Positions 1-5,754 of a stretch of DNA of 7,232 nucleotides are shown here, in pieces (position 1 is the first letter of the stretch; each line of letters begins with the position of its first letter). The position numbers and the translations under genes are program-made. Source of the DNA: an uncultured bacterium (lineage in GTDB: Bacteria; Auribacterota; Tritonobacteria; UBA1439); the NCBI GenBank assembly GCA_937858775.1, contig CALLYX010000328.1, positions 1-7,232 of the forward strand. Direction: 5' to 3'. The notes under the pieces are model-generated. The model was not told the origin of the DNA, made no database searches, and worked only from the letters and a program-made list of their open reading frames with translations.

Positions 1-1
1 C

Positions 2-262
2 AACATCGCCGCGATCCTCGGGCTGCGTTCGCTGTACTTCGCCCTGGCCGGCAGCCTGCAGCGGTTCGAGTACCTCAGCTGGGGACTCGCCGTCGTGCTC
101 GCGTTCGTCGGCGTCAAGATGCTGATCGCTGATTTTTTCCACGTGCCCGTCGGAATTTCGCTTTTGATTATCGCTTCGATTCTGATCGCTTCGATCATTT
201 CATCGGTTGTCTGGCCGGAAAAAGAGGAAGGCGAGGTTCCCCCGGTAACCATGAAGGAGTGA
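2..262 (+). CDS. TerC/Alx-family integral membrane protein, C-terminal part (5' end outside window)
   Basis: The visible 86 residues are the C-terminal end of a TerC-family membrane protein; the start lies off the left edge. The opening NIAAILGLRSLYFALAG matches the conserved TerC motif (typically SN-x-FAILGLRSLYF), followed by RFEYLSWGLAVVLAFVGVKML, a transmembrane helix conserved in the family. A last hydrophobic helix (GISLLIIASILIASIISSVVW) is followed by a short acidic tail, EKEEGEVPPVTMKE. TerC/Alx proteins are multi-helix inner-membrane proteins linked to tellurite resistance and, in characterised members, to manganese export; which role applies here cannot be told from the fragment. 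Family assignment comes from the motifs. Base composition is less GC-rich than downstream genes. The following frame begins 7 bp after the stop, and its Shine-Dalgarno (AAGGAG, 254-259) lies inside this gene's last codons, so the two were probably co-transcribed. Confidence 0.85.
   Translation, partial: NIAAILGLRSLYFALAGSLQRFEYLSWGLAVVLAFVGVKMLIADFFHVPVGISLLIIASILIASIISSVVWPEKEEGEVPPVTMKE
144..158 (+). repeat. 15-bp direct repeat, copy A (inside terC)
   Basis: TGCCCGTCGGAATTT occurs here inside the terC gene, encoding the segment V/PVGI, and again exactly at 677-691. Both copies are preceded by a T-rich run (TTTTTT at 133-138; TTTTT at 667-671). A 15-base exact repeat is not expected by chance in about 7 kb. 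Confidence 0.8.
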
Positions 263-588
263 GGGTGACATGCTGTCCAACATTCCCCGCGCGTCTCAAA
301 ATCAGTTGAAAAGATGGGCAAGCCTGCAAAACACGAAGTTTCGCCGCGAGGAAGGCCTGTTTCTGGCCGAAGGAGTGAAAGTTGTTGAAGAACTGCTGAA
401 AAGCGACCGGCAGGCCGAAGCCCTGCTGGCCGAGCGCGGCGTGACGCTCGACACCGATCGCAGGTTCGTCGTCAATTCGTTCGTCGCCCTGCGGTTGTTC
501 AAGGACATCATGGCCGAGCACGAGGCGACGAACATCGGCGTGGCCAACTGCATGGGCGGCTTGATCCGGCCGCTCGAAACGCCGCAGG

Positions 589-629
589 GGCGCGCCGCCG
601 CCTTTGTTATTCTGCAACGGCGCGCCGCC
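589..629 (+). repeat. Pair of 11-bp GGCGCGCCGCC direct repeats
   Basis: GGCGCGCCGCC stands at 589-599 and again at 619-629, 30 bp apart. The sequence becomes markedly GC-richer here and the trmH-like frame loses recognisable protein character. In such GC-rich DNA an 11-mer repeat is only mildly surprising; its position at the apparent breakpoint is what makes it notable. Confidence 0.5.
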
Positions 630-650
630 CCGGCGCCGGTTTCACCTTCT

Positions 651-671
651 CCGGCGGGCCGGCCGCTTTTT
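651..671 (+). terminator. Possible intrinsic terminator of the terC/trmH transcript
   Basis: A GC-rich inverted repeat (CGGC, six-base loop, GCCG at 652-665; alternative pairings CCGGC/GCCGG) is followed by CTTTTTA at 666-672 on the + strand. The perfect stem is short, so strength is uncertain. It lies before the in-frame stop at 732-734, consistent with the upstream frame being an artificially extended remnant. The opposite strand has no T-run after the stem. Confidence 0.35.
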
Positions 672-676
672 ATGCA

Positions 677-691
677 TGCCCGTCGGAATTT
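677..691 (+). repeat. 15-bp direct repeat, copy B (at the trmH breakpoint)
   Basis: This is the second exact copy of the element at 144-158. It ends directly before the stop codon of the leftward helix-turn-helix gene (692-694). In one frame it reads C-MPVGIFIA, resembling the H-VPVGISLL of terC, so it may be a scrap of terC-like DNA or a recombination footprint. Confidence 0.8.
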
Positions 692-1294
692 TTATCGCGC
701 CGCCGCGAGTACCCTCACCCCGGGCCGGCCCTGACCGCGGCGCCCGGGACGCTTCGCGCGCCCCTGGGATAAGAAGGACGGCGTGCATGGGTTCTTTCCG
801 GAGGCGACCCAATGATAGAGCGCCCGGCGTCCTTCCAGCCGCGCGTTCTTCCCGCAGTTGACGCAGGTGAACTTCTGCACCGGGATCTTCCTGTTCGAGT
901 TGCTCAACGAAACGCCCAGGATGTTCCCAAGGTCCATCATGGAATAACCGTTTCTGTAGAACCGGCCGCAGCCGCAGCGGATGCACCGCTCCGGCGCCGG
1001 TCCATCGGCGGGCGCCTTGGCCGGCCGCTCGGGCTTCTCCTCAATCCGTCCGGCTGAACCGCTTGGCGCGCCGGGCGCGCGTACGGATACCATGGCCGTG
1101 ACCTGCCGGGGAGCCGGGCCGTTTCTCCTCTCGCTAAGGCCTTGTCGTATCGAGAAGAGGGCCCTGCGCACCCACGACGACAGGGAGTTCCGGTCAAGGC
1201 CCATCTCGCGGACGACATAGGACAGCTTTTCGCCGCGGAGAACCCGTTCGACCGCGGCTACCTTCGTATCGACTTCTATCTTGCGGTAGGGCAT
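692..1294 (-). CDS. Helix-turn-helix plus zinc-ribbon DNA-binding protein, transposase-module-like
   Basis: This 200-aa protein of unknown role starts at ATG 1294-1292 behind a purine-rich GAAGAAGAGAAG. Residues 1-45 (MPYRKIEVDTKVAAVERVL, then LSYVVREMGLDRNSLSSWVRRAL) form a helix-turn-helix like the N-terminus of IS-type transposase subunits. Residues 50-103 are a Pro/Ala/Arg-rich linker. Residues 104-147 hold a zinc-ribbon pattern: C104-x2-C107-x-C109 followed by FYRNGYS, and KFTC144-x2-C147-GK, with a long insertion MMDLGNILGVSLSNSNRK between the knuckles. There is no DDE or other nuclease domain. The last 40 residues are Arg/Gly-rich low complexity and might be a frameshifted or degraded tail. 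The frame is open upstream to 1576, but that stretch looks non-coding and the HTH starts at the chosen Met. It could be a regulator, a domesticated transposase fragment or an IS remnant; specific binding to DNA is inferred from the domains. Confidence 0.65.
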   Translation of the reverse strand: MPYRKIEVDTKVAAVERVLRGEKLSYVVREMGLDRNSLSSWVRRALFSIRQGLSERRNGPAPRQVTAMVSVRAPGAPSGSAGRIEEKPERPAKAPADGPAPERCIRCGCGRFYRNGYSMMDLGNILGVSLSNSNRKIPVQKFTCVNCGKNARLEGRRALYHWVASGKNPCTPSFLSQGRAKRPGRRGQGRPGVRVLAAAR

Positions 1295-1718
1295 CTTCTC
1301 TTCTTCTCGAGCGTGGCCGCCGCGGCCATCCCTCCACTTCCTAACCGTTCGGGACAACCGCGCTTCCGACGTTTCGTGCGGCGTGTCGCTGGGATCGCAT
1401 GCGGTTGTTAAGCAAGTGGCGTTCCAGCACGGCATTCTTTCGATTGTAATACTGAAAGCCATAACATATTCCCCCGGAATATATTGTATCTCGCCTGATG
1501 GAGGGGTCGCCGAATGGCCACTCGACGGCCGCCGCGCCTTTGCCCAATTCTCGAATGTTGCGCATTTTCCGAGCATGGGCGAAGCCGCGGGCGCGGCCCT
1601 TGAATGGAGGGAATTTAACTGAATGACCGGAGTGTCGGGCGGACCGGATCTTCCGCCGTGGAACGCCGAGCGGAGGAACAGACGGCGCGGGGCGGCCGGA
1701 GAAGGCGTCAGGGCCGTA
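1295..1718. other. 424-bp intergenic region without a convincing gene
   Basis: This lies between the start of the HTH/zinc-ribbon gene and the end of the response-regulator gene. Short open frames on both strands (for example 1383-1622 +) show no recognisable domain. Composition drops to AT-rich at about 1430-1490, where a perfect 17-bp palindrome sits (1466-1482). Minus-strand TACAAT hexamers at 1448-1443 and 1488-1483 could be -10 elements for the HTH gene, but neither has a clear -35 at 16-18 bp. A leader RNA or small RNA cannot be excluded. Confidence 0.5.
1466..1482. promoter_or_regulatory. Perfect 17-bp palindrome (possible operator) upstream of the HTH gene
   Basis: ATATTCC-CCC-GGAATAT is a perfect 7-bp inverted repeat with a 3-base centre, in the AT-rich island about 170 bp upstream of the HTH/zinc-ribbon start. 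It has the shape of a dimeric regulator site. No T-run follows, so a terminator is unlikely. The cognate protein is unknown; self-regulation by the adjacent HTH protein is one guess. Confidence 0.4.
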
Positions 1719-3074
1719 TCACGCCCCGGGGCGCGGACGGATGCCGTGCTTCTTCATCTTGGCGGCCAGGGTGTTCCGGGCTATGCCGAGCACGCGGGCG
1801 GCTTTCGAATGATTCCAGCCGTGCATCTCCAGCACGCCGCGGATATGCTCCTTCTCCACCGCCACCAGGCTGTCCGAGCGCTTCCTCGCGCTCAAGCCGC
1901 CCCTGCGCGACACGATCTCCGGCGGAAGGTCGGAGAGCTCGATCCGCTCGGTCCTCGACAACACAGTGGCGCGCTCGATGGCGTTCTTGAGCTCCCGTAT
2001 GTTTCCCGGCCACTCGTACTCCTCGAGGGCCTTCTGGGCCTCCGCCGAGACCGTCTTAACCGGCGCGGCGGAGCCGTCCGGGCGGCGCGTCAGGAAGTGA
2101 TTGATGAGGAGCGGGATATCCTCCCTCCTCTCCCGGAGGGGCGGTATCGCAATGGTGATGACGTTGAGGCGGTGATACAGGTCTTCGCGCATCTTCCCCT
2201 CCCGCACCAGCCCCGCCAGATCCTGGTTCGTCGCGACGATGACCCGGACGTCGATCCTGATCAACTCGTTGCTGCCCAGGCGCCTGATCTCCTGTTCCTG
2301 GAGGACCCGGAGGAGCCGGACCTGCGTCATGGGGTGGGTCGCCGAGATCTCGTCCAGGAATATCGTGCCCCCGTCCGCCTCCTCGAACAGCCCCTTCTTC
2401 GGGTGCGAGGCGCCCGTGAACGCGCCTTTCGTGTGCCCGAAGAGTTCGCTCTCGAGGAGCGTCTCCGGAAGCGCCCCGCAGTTGATCGGGACAAAGGGGC
2501 GGTCCGCCCTGCCGCTCCCGCCGTGAAGCGCGCGCGCCACCAGCTCTTTTCCGGTTCCCGACTCCCCGACGAGCATGGTCGTGGAGTCCGTCTTCGCCAC
2601 CTGGTCGATCACGTCGAGAAGCGTAAGGACGCCCCGGCTCGTCCCGATGATGCGCTTCGCCGAGAAGCGGTCCTCCACCGCATCCTTGAGGCGGCGCACC
2701 TCCTTCTTGAGGAAGTTGTGCTCGAGGGCGTTACCGACCCGTATCAGGATCTCCTTCGGCTCGATCGGCTTGGTCAGGTAGTCGTACCCGCCCGTCTTGA
2801 TCGCCTCGACCGCCGATTGGATGCTGCCGTAGGCGGTGAGGATGATGACCTCGGTGTCACGATGCTCCTTCCTGACGTGCTTCAGGAGATCGAGACCCCC
2901 GAGGCCCGGCATGTTCAGGTCCGTGATGACGAGGTCGTAGCACGATTCGTCGAGCATGCGCAGCGCGGCCGCCCCATCCCGCGCCTCGCCCACGCCGTAG
3001 CCGTTTCTCTTCAGCAGGATCGAGAGGGATGCCCGAATCGATTCTTCATCGTCCACGACAAGGATCTTCTTCAC
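1719..3074 (-). CDS. Sigma54-dependent response regulator, NtrC family (REC-AAA+-Fis)
   Basis: This 451-aa NtrC-type enhancer-binding protein is phosphorylated by the adjacent kinase and should activate RNA polymerase carrying sigma54. The receiver domain (1-120) has acidic D8/D9, phospho-acceptor D52 (VITDLNMPG), T80 and K102. The AAA+ domain (about 142-370) has Walker A GESGTGKE (170-177), the sigma54-contact loop GAFTGA (217-222), Walker B GGTIFLDE (235-242), ATNQDL (281-286), REDLYHRLNV (296-305) and WPGNIRELKN (355-364). A Fis-type helix-turn-helix follows (about 405-441: VEKEHIRGVLEMHGWN, KAARVLGIARNTLAAKM). Length is normal for AtoC/ZraR-like regulators. The start is the GTG at 3074-3072, giving MKKILVVDDEE, with AGGAG 7 bases upstream; it overlaps the kinase stop as GTGA. 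A second GTG two codons upstream sits too close to the Shine-Dalgarno. No key residue is missing. Its targets are not visible here. Confidence 0.96.
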   Translation of the reverse strand: MKKILVVDDEESIRASLSILLKRNGYGVGEARDGAAALRMLDESCYDLVITDLNMPGLGGLDLLKHVRKEHRDTEVIILTAYGSIQSAVEAIKTGGYDYLTKPIEPKEILIRVGNALEHNFLKKEVRRLKDAVEDRFSAKRIIGTSRGVLTLLDVIDQVAKTDSTTMLVGESGTGKELVARALHGGSGRADRPFVPINCGALPETLLESELFGHTKGAFTGASHPKKGLFEEADGGTIFLDEISATHPMTQVRLLRVLQEQEIRRLGSNELIRIDVRVIVATNQDLAGLVREGKMREDLYHRLNVITIAIPPLRERREDIPLLINHFLTRRPDGSAAPVKTVSAEAQKALEEYEWPGNIRELKNAIERATVLSRTERIELSDLPPEIVSRRGGLSARKRSDSLVAVEKEHIRGVLEMHGWNHSKAARVLGIARNTLAAKMKKHGIRPRPGA

Positions 3075-4951
3075 GGCCACTCTCCTTCCGCGAGCGGTAT
3101 CGAGACGGTGAATCGCGTCCCCTTCCCCGGCCGGCTTTCGCAGCGGATTGACCCGCGGTGTGCCAGAACGATGCGCCTTGTGATCGGGAGCCCGAGCCCC
3201 GTTCCGCCCTTCTTCCGGCTGAAGAACGGCTTGAATATCCGTTCGACCTCGCCCTCCGGGATGCCGGCGCCGCTGTCCTCGACCGCGATCTCCGCGGCCG
3301 CCCCCGCCCTGCGCACTAGGAACCGCAGGCGCCCGGAGCCGTCCATCGCGTGGATGGCGTTGATGGCGAGATTGAGCAGGACCTGCTGCATCTGGTTCCG
3401 GTCGATGCGCGCGTGCAGCGGCTCCCCGGGGAGGTCGAGGAGGATCTCCACCCCATCCCCCCCCAGCCTCTCGCGCCGGATGGACTCCACCCACTCCTGC
3501 ATATAGCGGCAAAGATCCGCATTGTCGAGGATCGGTTCCTGCGGCCTTCCGAATCGCAGGAAATCGGTGACGATCTCCCTGAGTCGCGACGACTCCTTTT
3601 CGATGATGCGCAGAAGGCTCATCTCGTCGCCGCCGATCTTCTGCCCCTCCTGTTCGAGGAGCATCTTCACCGAGGTGTGGATCCCGCCCAGAGGATTCCT
3701 GATCTCGTGGGCCACGCCCGCGGCCAGCTCCCCGATATTGGCGAGGTGCTCGGCGTCCGCCAAGCGCCTCTCCGTCGCGCGCTGCTCGGTCACATCGCGC
3801 TCGATGCACACCTTGGCCTTCAGCCTCCCCGCCCCGTCGTAGAGATATCCGGTCGAGAGCCATGAGAGGAACTCGCTCCCGTCCTTCCTCCTCCGGTACA
3901 GCTCCGCCGACCACGGCTCCAGGAAGTCGGACTTCTCCCGTATCCTGAAAAGCCGCCCCGGGGGATTCCTGTCCGAGTGGAGGATGCTGATGTCCCTGCC
4001 GATCAGCTCCTCCGCCGTGTAACCGTACATGAGCTCCCCGGCGTGGTTGATGCTGACGATCCGGTTGCGCGAGTCCGTGGAGATGATCCCCATGGCCGCC
4101 TTCTCCACCAGCTCGGCCAGGTAGCCGGTCTTCTCCTGAAACTCCTTGAGGAGCGATATGTCGCGGGAGATGCCGACCGCGCCCTTTATCTCGCCGCGCT
4201 CGTCCCGCAGGTATGAGGTGGCCAGCCAGAGCGGGAATATCTCGCCGTTCTTTCTCCGCCCCAGCCCCTCCGCCTCCCAGTTCTCGCCCCGTTCGCGCTT
4301 CCCGCTGAACTTCCGTATGAGGTGCGGCGGGAGCCCCCCATCCGGCTCGAGGACGCTCACCGGCCTGCCGATCAGCTCCTCCGCGCGATAGCCGAACATC
4401 CGCTGCCCCGCCTTGTTGATGCTCTTGATGTTCCCGTCGCGGTCGGTCGAGATGATCGAATGCCCGGCGCTCTCCACCAGCTCGGCCATGTAGCGGAGCA
4501 CCTCCTCCGCCTTTTTCTTCGCAGTGACGTCGCGGATCACGCTGATGCCGCCGGCGCGCCTCCCGGAGGCGTCCGACAGGTATGATGTCGAGATCCAGAT
4601 CGGGAAGATGTTGCCGTCCTTCCTGCGGTCCAGGATCTCAGCCTCCCAGTTCTCCCCCCGCGCCGATTTGTCGACGAGATCCTTGATGACGGAGGGGTCG
4701 TTTCCCTGCGCGTTCAGAATGCTGATATGCCTGCCTACAAGCTCCTTCGCGCGGTAGCCGAACATCCGCTCGCCCGCGCGGTTGATGCTGCTGATCAGTC
4801 CGCCGGCGTCCGTGGAGATGATGCAGAGCGCGGCGCTCTCCACGAGGTCGGCGATCAGGTTGAACTTCTCTTTGTATCCTCCGCTGCGCGGGGCCGCGCG
4901 CCGCGGCGAGGCCGCCGACCGGGCGGGACGTTTCGAACGCTTCTGCGGCAT
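3071..4951 (-). CDS. Soluble histidine kinase with three tandem PAS domains
   Basis: This 626-aa sensor kinase autophosphorylates on histidine and is the probable phosphodonor of the overlapping NtrC-type regulator. After a basic 25-residue N-terminus come three related PAS domains with PAC extensions (about 28-147, 153-270, 276-393), each repeating IISTD, INxAG, M[FY]GYxAxELIG and a W-rich second half. HisKA follows at about 400-470 with H-box H415 (AGVAHEIRNPLGG). The HATPase domain has the N-box (N527, N531), DSGAGIP (559-565), PFFSRKKGGTGLGL (575-588) and a G-rich end. No transmembrane helix or signal peptide is present, so sensing is probably cytoplasmic. No cofactor-binding residue is obvious in the PAS domains, so the ligand is unknown. 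The start is ATG 4951, with AAGGA (minus strand, 4966-4962) 10 bases upstream. The stop overlaps the regulator start by four bases. Confidence 0.95.
   Translation of the reverse strand: MPQKRSKRPARSAASPRRAAPRSGGYKEKFNLIADLVESAALCIISTDAGGLISSINRAGERMFGYRAKELVGRHISILNAQGNDPSVIKDLVDKSARGENWEAEILDRRKDGNIFPIWISTSYLSDASGRRAGGISVIRDVTAKKKAEEVLRYMAELVESAGHSIISTDRDGNIKSINKAGQRMFGYRAEELIGRPVSVLEPDGGLPPHLIRKFSGKRERGENWEAEGLGRRKNGEIFPLWLATSYLRDERGEIKGAVGISRDISLLKEFQEKTGYLAELVEKAAMGIISTDSRNRIVSINHAGELMYGYTAEELIGRDISILHSDRNPPGRLFRIREKSDFLEPWSAELYRRRKDGSEFLSWLSTGYLYDGAGRLKAKVCIERDVTEQRATERRLADAEHLANIGELAAGVAHEIRNPLGGIHTSVKMLLEQEGQKIGGDEMSLLRIIEKESSRLREIVTDFLRFGRPQEPILDNADLCRYMQEWVESIRRERLGGDGVEILLDLPGEPLHARIDRNQMQQVLLNLAINAIHAMDGSGRLRFLVRRAGAAAEIAVEDSGAGIPEGEVERIFKPFFSRKKGGTGLGLPITRRIVLAHRGSIRCESRPGKGTRFTVSIPLAEGEWP
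3081..3087 (-). promoter_or_regulatory. Shine-Dalgarno that sets the response-regulator start
   Basis: AAGGAGA on the minus strand, inside the last kinase codons, lies 6-7 bases before GTG 3074 and essentially touches the alternative GTG at 3080. This favours 3074, which also gives the canonical receiver start KKILVVDDE. The site supports translational coupling. Confidence 0.75.
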
Positions 4952-5001
4952 GGCTCTTCAATCCTTGCGATAGGGGCCGGAGCGGGCGCGGTACGGCGCA
5001 T

Positions 5002-5031
5002 ATAATGCACGCGGAAAAGCCCCGCTGTCCA
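5002..5031 (-). promoter_or_regulatory. Possible sigma70 promoter of the kinase/regulator operon
   Basis: On the minus strand, TGGACA (5031-5026) is followed after 18 bp by CATTAT (5007-5002), about 50 bp before the kinase start. The -35 matches consensus at five of six positions and the -10 at four. It is the only reasonable pair I see in the spacer in this direction. Confidence 0.35.
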
Positions 5032-5122
5032 CAGATATAATGCCCGCCCCGGGCATGTTCGGCTGCGGCGCGGCTACCGGGGGCGGAAGATCGTCGGCGC
5101 CGTCTCGGGCCGCGCCCGCGCG

Positions 5123-5152
5123 TTGCGCCCACCGGGCCCGCCCGTGTATAAT
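5123..5152 (+). promoter_or_regulatory. Sigma70-type promoter of the secreted-protein gene
   Basis: TTGCGC (5123-5128), an 18-bp spacer and a perfect TATAAT (5147-5152) would start transcription near 5159, about 30 bases before ATG 5189. Two further TATAAT hexamers on the same strand (5001-5006, 5036-5041) lack a recognisable -35. Confidence 0.5.
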
Positions 5153-5173
5153 GGCCGGAGAGTTCACCCCCAC

Positions 5174-5179
5174 AGGAGG
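5174..5179 (+). promoter_or_regulatory. Strong Shine-Dalgarno setting the start at 5189
   Basis: AGGAGG lies 9 bases before ATG 5189. This start gives a clean signal peptide, whereas the in-frame ATG at 5123 lies in the promoter -35 region and would add an Arg/Pro-rich leader. Confidence 0.8.
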
Positions 5180-5188
5180 CCGCGCCCA

Positions 5189-5740
5189 ATGAGAGCGCTC
5201 ATCCCAGCCGCCGCCATCGTCCTCGCCGCAGGCGCCGCGTCAGCCGGAGGGGTCGACATCAAGATCGGCAAGAACGCCATCGTAGCGAGCCCTGTCGACG
5301 CACGGGGGCTCGTCACCGTCCAGGGGCTGCCCGGGGCCGTGATGGGCGGGATGCCGCCCGTGCGCGTCGTAGCGCAGAGCAAGAAGACGAAGCTAAGCAA
5401 CGCCGGGATGGTGGGCCCGGACGGGGGCTTCATGGTCCAGGTCCCTTCGATGCTGAAGGACTCGATCAAGCTGGTATTCATCGGGGCGGACGGGAAGAAG
5501 AAGGACCACACCGTCAAACCCCCCAGGGCCGGGATCTTCCCGCCGCAGGGGCCGCAGGCGGCGACGGAGACGGTGACGGAGACGATGACGATCCCCGCGG
5601 GCGGGCAACTGCAGCCCCAGGGCGCGCCGCCCGGGCTGCAGGCGCCGTTGACGATCCCGGCCGGCCCGCCCCCCCCGCAGGCCGACTCCCGGATCGTCGA
5701 CGGCGAGAAGGAACTGCACGCCGCCGGGATAGTGGAATAA
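5189..5740 (+). CDS. Secreted protein of unknown function with Pro/Gln-rich tail
   Basis: This is a 183-aa exported protein that I do not recognise. Residues 1-19 (MRALIPAAAIVLAAGAASA) form a short Sec signal peptide with probable cleavage at ASA|GG. Residues 20-112 are mostly alternating beta-type sequence (VDIKIGKNAIVASP, LVTVQGLPGAV, PPVRVVAQ, GPDGGFMVQVPS, SIKLVFIGADGKKKDHTVKPP). This is compatible with one small Ig-like or transthyretin-like domain, a structural guess only. Residues 113-166 are low complexity, with two TIPAG units separated by a Gln/Pro segment and a PPPPQ run, followed by a short charged end. There is no lipobox, anchor or cell-wall motif and, in the mature protein, no cysteine. 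It is the only rightward gene in this half of the window, divergent from the kinase operon and tail-to-tail with the lipoprotein gene 14 bp away. Start, Shine-Dalgarno and promoter are all good, so expression is likely. Confidence 0.8.
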   Translation: MRALIPAAAIVLAAGAASAGGVDIKIGKNAIVASPVDARGLVTVQGLPGAVMGGMPPVRVVAQSKKTKLSNAGMVGPDGGFMVQVPSMLKDSIKLVFIGADGKKKDHTVKPPRAGIFPPQGPQAATETVTETMTIPAGGQLQPQGAPPGLQAPLTIPAGPPPPQADSRIVDGEKELHAAGIVE

Positions 5741-5754
5741 AGGGCGGGACGGAT

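Larger units (their letters stand above)
270..734 (+). pseudogene. Truncated/chimeric TrmH (SpoU)-type RNA methyltransferase N-terminus
   Basis: The frame starts at ATG 270 behind AAGGAG (254-259). Residues 11-45 (QLKRWASLQ, KFRREEGLFLAEG, KVVEELLKS) are typical of the N-terminal substrate-binding domain of TrmH/SpoU 2'-O-methyltransferases, which modify rRNA or tRNA using S-adenosylmethionine. The catalytic SPOUT knot, with its DPGN-type and NEG-type motifs, should follow to about 250 residues but is absent. Residues 60-107 (VVNSFVALRLFKDI, NIGVANCMGGLIRPLETP) can be read in two ways: as the rest of the substrate-binding domain, or as a piece of an L-fucose-isomerase-like protein fused in frame. 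I cannot decide between these. From about residue 110 (position 600) the protein becomes Ala/Pro/Arg-rich and looks non-coding, and the frame crosses a terminator-like hairpin (651-671). It also overlaps the 3' end of the convergent gene (692-734). I infer a broken gene that cannot make an active methyltransferase. Confidence 0.55.

Noticed and set aside
1499..1575. tRNA-like stretch (GGAGGGG at the 5' side, GCCGAATGGC resembling a Ser/Leu D-arm, TTCTCGAAT resembling a T-loop)
   Set aside because: No complementary acceptor 3' half, no anticodon stem and no TTCGA at the right distance.
1295..1576. N-terminal extension of the HTH/zinc-ribbon gene to 1576
   Set aside because: The extension crosses the AT-rich island and palindrome, lacks domain character, and the HTH starts at MPYRK as in similar proteins.
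1383..1622. 79-codon + strand open frame (starts MSLGSHAVV, ends EWREFN) whose stop abuts an ATG at 1623
   Set aside because: No recognised domain or clear Shine-Dalgarno, and the frame following it is an antisense shadow.
1623..3506. 627-codon open frame on the + strand with a GGAGGG upstream, antisense to the response regulator and kinase end
   Set aside because: Arg/Asp/Pro-rich composition without domains, lying opposite a gene with every expected catalytic motif; long antisense frames are common in GC-rich coding DNA.
3075..3914. Upstream in-frame extension of the response regulator (280 further open codons)
   Set aside because: It reads through the kinase gene in another frame, is low complexity, and the receiver domain begins exactly at the GTG with a good Shine-Dalgarno.
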